Assembly (NCBI GenBank): GCA_963848195.1
Contig: CAWKCY010000009.1
Location: forward strand, 372,001 to 436,000
DNA: 64,000 nt
Source: CAVQBP01 sp963848195
GTDB lineage: Bacteria > Bacteroidota > Ignavibacteria > Ignavibacteriales > Ignavibacteriaceae
Direction: 5' to 3'
The notes under the pieces were generated by a model, which was not told the DNA's origin, searched no databases, and saw only the letters and a list, made by a program, of their open reading frames with translations. Below, piece after piece: positions 61,937 through 64,000 of this stretch (the stretch's first letter is position 1; every line of letters begins with the position of its first letter). A program made the position numbers and the translations under genes.

Positions 61937-64000
61937 TCATTTTAAAAGGATTAATTTCCTTGTACTAACAAAATCCTCCGCCTGCATGGTATAAAAATAA
62001 ATTCCGCTTGACAGTTTACTCCCATCAAACCTGATATTATAAGTACCATCTTGCTTTTCCTCATTAACTAATATCACTACCTCTTTTCCCAACATATCAA
62101 AAAGCTTTATAGTTACAAATGATGCTTTTGGAACCGTATAACTTATAGTAGTCGTAGGATTGAACGGATTCGGATAGTTCTGAGAAAGCGAAAATTCATC
62201 CGGTATTTTATTTGAATAATCCTTTACTTCCGTCAACGTCTCTCCTTTACCAGTTAGAAATATTTTAACCGGCGATTGAGGGGAACTGTTAAATATTATA
62301 AGAGAATCATAGAATACTCCTGAAGAATTCGGTTGAAATTCTATATTTAATAAACGCGGATGATTATTATGTAAATAAAGGGATGTTATACTAGTTGTTT
62401 TAAAATTATGCGCAGAGAATTTAATAGAATCAATTTTAAGATAACTTATCGAATTATTCGATATGTAAATTTGCTTTTTAGCGGAAGAATCAATAATAGT
62501 ATTTCCAAAATCTAAAGTGTCTAAGCTTAACTCGATTTCAGGGAACGGGCAGACCGCTTTGAAATATAAAACCGTATCTCCCCCATTTGTACCAATATAT
62601 GTCGTATCATTAAAAACTCCCGGAGACTTCGAATAAAATTGAACATTTAAAGTGAGTGAATCATGCCCATTAATATATCGAGGAAGATTAGTCGAAATAT
62701 TAAAAGATTTAATACTGTTTTTAATTGAAGAAATCTCTAATATGTTTTTGGATAAATTATAAAAAGTCATCTTCTGTAATTTGCCTGAACCGAGTGCGGC
62801 AGAATCAAAATTTAGTGATGTACGTCTTAAAGCAAGTTCCGCTAATTTTGAATTCCCGGTCAATGGAATTTTTAAGACTTGAGTCTCAGAATTATTTAGA
62901 AAAATCAGAGTATCTGAAAAAGAAGCGATACTGTCCGGTGAAAAATAAATTGGTATATAAATAAAGCTTTTCGCTGGAACAATAGTCTCCGGAATCCGGG
63001 GATAGAAGTTTTTTGTCTGCGTAAAAATGGAATCTATTTCAAGTTTATTGACTGAATTATTTGATATTCCTAATGTAATACATCGGGTAGAATTTTTAGG
63101 AGTATAGAGAAAATTTAATTTTGACATATCAGCAAATAATTCCGGAAAAGGAGAACTCCCCTTCAAAGGAAGAGACAGGGTATCAATTCCTGTGTATATT
63201 TTAAGTTCGGATGAAAAATTACCGAAACTTTTAGGATTAAATACTACTTTTATTTTTAAAGAGTCATTCGGAGATAGAGTTCCCGTTTCTGCAATAACTT
63301 TGAAAACAGGATCGGATACCTTAATAGAAGAAATTGAAACTGGATCCGGTGTATTATTAATTGCATCAAGGATAATCTGGGAACTGTTACCTAGCGAAAT
63401 GTTTTGAATATTTATGGATGTTTCGGTTAAAGAAAGTGAAGGTATCTTGTATGGAGAACCTGAAATAGGCTGCGATAATTTGCTTTCATTATGGTGTTTA
63501 TCGATTGCCGAAATCCAAAAATAATACTTAACATTATTATGAAGTTTTCTGACAATAAAAAGTGTATCTGCATAGCTTTCTGTTGAATCTTTTTTGACTG
63601 GTGTTTGCAAAGAAGTACTGTAATAGATATAATATTTAGAAATATCTTTCCCCTGATTCTTTCTCCATTTAAGTTCTATTAAATGATTACCACTCTCTGC
63701 CGCTAAACCTGATGGTTCATCCCGAGAAAATGTCTGACCTTGAAGCTCAGATAAGCCATCACCATCATAGTCTAACCGGGCTGAAGCATAATTCCAGCTG
63801 CCTATCAAACCAGCATTAATCTCTCTGAATATATCAGTTCCATTATTGCGAAATATTTTAGACGTAGGTCTGGCCGGGATATTACTTCCTCCAATAAACA
63901 GATCAACTTTATTATCGTTATTATAATCAGCCCAGTTTGCACTCCCATCTGAATCATGAGGAAAAGGATTTGTTACTTTTTGCCATTGCTGTGAAAAGAT
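61937..64000 (-). CDS. Secreted FG-GAP/choice-of-anchor D protein with T9SS sorting domain (5' end outside window)
   Basis: The frame is open to the right edge. The visible part begins within FG-GAP-type repeats (NWADYNNDNKVDLFIGG, ARLDYDGDGLSEL), followed by a fibronectin-like domain (HLIELKWRKNQGKDISKYYIY split about residues 40-130 of the visible part), then four repeated ASPM-SPD2-Hydin-like ('choice-of-anchor D') modules recognisable by LNFDSAALGSGKLQ, LDFGNTIIDSSAKKQ-type starts. It ends with a T9SS type A sorting domain (FSLSQNYPNPFNPTTTISY...ILLK). Only about 687 residues are seen. Presumably a large cell-surface or secreted adhesion-like protein. Confidence 0.88.
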   Translation of the reverse strand: MFSQQWQKVTNPFPHDSDGSANWADYNNDNKVDLFIGGSNIPARPTSKIFRNNGTDIFREINAGLIGSWNYASARLDYDGDGLSELQGQTFSRDEPSGLAAESGNHLIELKWRKNQGKDISKYYIYYSTSLQTPVKKDSTESYADTLFIVRKLHNNVKYYFWISAIDKHHNESKLSQPISGSPYKIPSLSLTETSINIQNISLGNSSQIILDAINNTPDPVSISSIKVSDPVFKVIAETGTLSPNDSLKIKVVFNPKSFGNFSSELKIYTGIDTLSLPLKGSSPFPELFADMSKLNFLYTPKNSTRCITLGISNNSVNKLEIDSIFTQTKNFYPRIPETIVPAKSFIYIPIYFSPDSIASFSDTLIFLNNSETQVLKIPLTGNSKLAELALRRTSLNFDSAALGSGKLQKMTFYNLSKNILEISSIKNSIKSFNISTNLPRYINGHDSLTLNVQFYSKSPGVFNDTTYIGTNGGDTVLYFKAVCPFPEIELSLDTLDFGNTIIDSSAKKQIYISNNSISYLKIDSIKFSAHNFKTTSITSLYLHNNHPRLLNIEFQPNSSGVFYDSLIIFNSSPQSPVKIFLTGKGETLTEVKDYSNKIPDEFSLSQNYPNPFNPTTTISYTVPKASFVTIKLFDMLGKEVVILVNEEKQDGTYNIRFDGSKLSSGIYFYTMQAEDFVSTRKLILLK

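Overview
The window looks like a chromosomal segment of an AT-rich member of the Ignavibacteria/Bacteroidota-Chlorobi lineage. Three observations point there. Three surface proteins (29.1-33.3, 41.1-42.5 and 61.9-64.0 kb) end in type IX secretion (T9SS) type A sorting domains; two of them carry the NYPNPFNP signature common in Ignavibacteria. There is a bacillithiol deacetylase gene (bshB1). Most genes are housekeeping genes in tight, overlapping operons, with many TTG/GTG starts. No rRNA, tRNA, CRISPR array, transposase or phage gene was found.

Layout. 0-2.6 kb: tail of an MlaD lipid-transport protein, then a gamma-glutamyltranspeptidase reading in frame into AcpS. 2.8-3.5 kb: a small membrane protein and an HNH endonuclease lacking an ordinary start codon. 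3.6-21.2 kb: a long forward run with trpS, scpA-scpB-rluB-dacB (overlapping), lysS, a glycosyltransferase, an outer-membrane barrel, a C-terminal processing protease, DUF3108, gamma carbonic anhydrase, an MBL hydrolase, ybeY, topA, xerD, raiA and hprK. 21.2-27.2 kb: a DUF2795 protein behind a long, possibly structured leader, then holB, thiolase, 3-hydroxyacyl-CoA dehydrogenase and a ClC transporter. 27.4-34.8 kb, reverse: a small membrane protein, ftsY, pgsA, a large secreted subtilase and purF. 35.5-48.8 kb: a looser accessory region with an M1 peptidase, Sel1 repeats, a CDF transporter, a T9SS protein, a broken lipoprotein, bshB1, an amidohydrolase, prmA, YciI and PGPGW proteins and a nitrilase, interspersed with palindromic repeats. 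49.0-53.7 kb: the lysine/diaminopimelate operon dapA-dapB-dapH-lysC plus an M20 deacetylase (acetylated DAP route). 53.7-55.0 kb: a nucleotidyltransferase with a small partner, and mgsA. 55.4-59.7 kb: an RND efflux pump. 59.7-61.6 kb: two decayed acetate-kinase-like genes. 61.9-64.0 kb: a partial T9SS protein.

The most notable feature is upstream of dapA (48849-48973). A 20-codon leader peptide carries five lysine codons within seven positions. It overlaps a four-segment RNA that can form either a 13-bp antiterminator or a 9-bp terminator with nine Ts. This is the architecture of trp/his-type ribosome-mediated attenuation, here with lysine codons in front of lysine-pathway genes. Secondary signals are a REPIN-like pair of inverted palindromes present in two diverged copies (43.2 and 55.1 kb), a second family of long palindromes (39.8 and 47.1 kb), the ggt-acpS in-frame junction, and a recurrent-looking but uncharacterised nucleotidyltransferase/small-protein pair.
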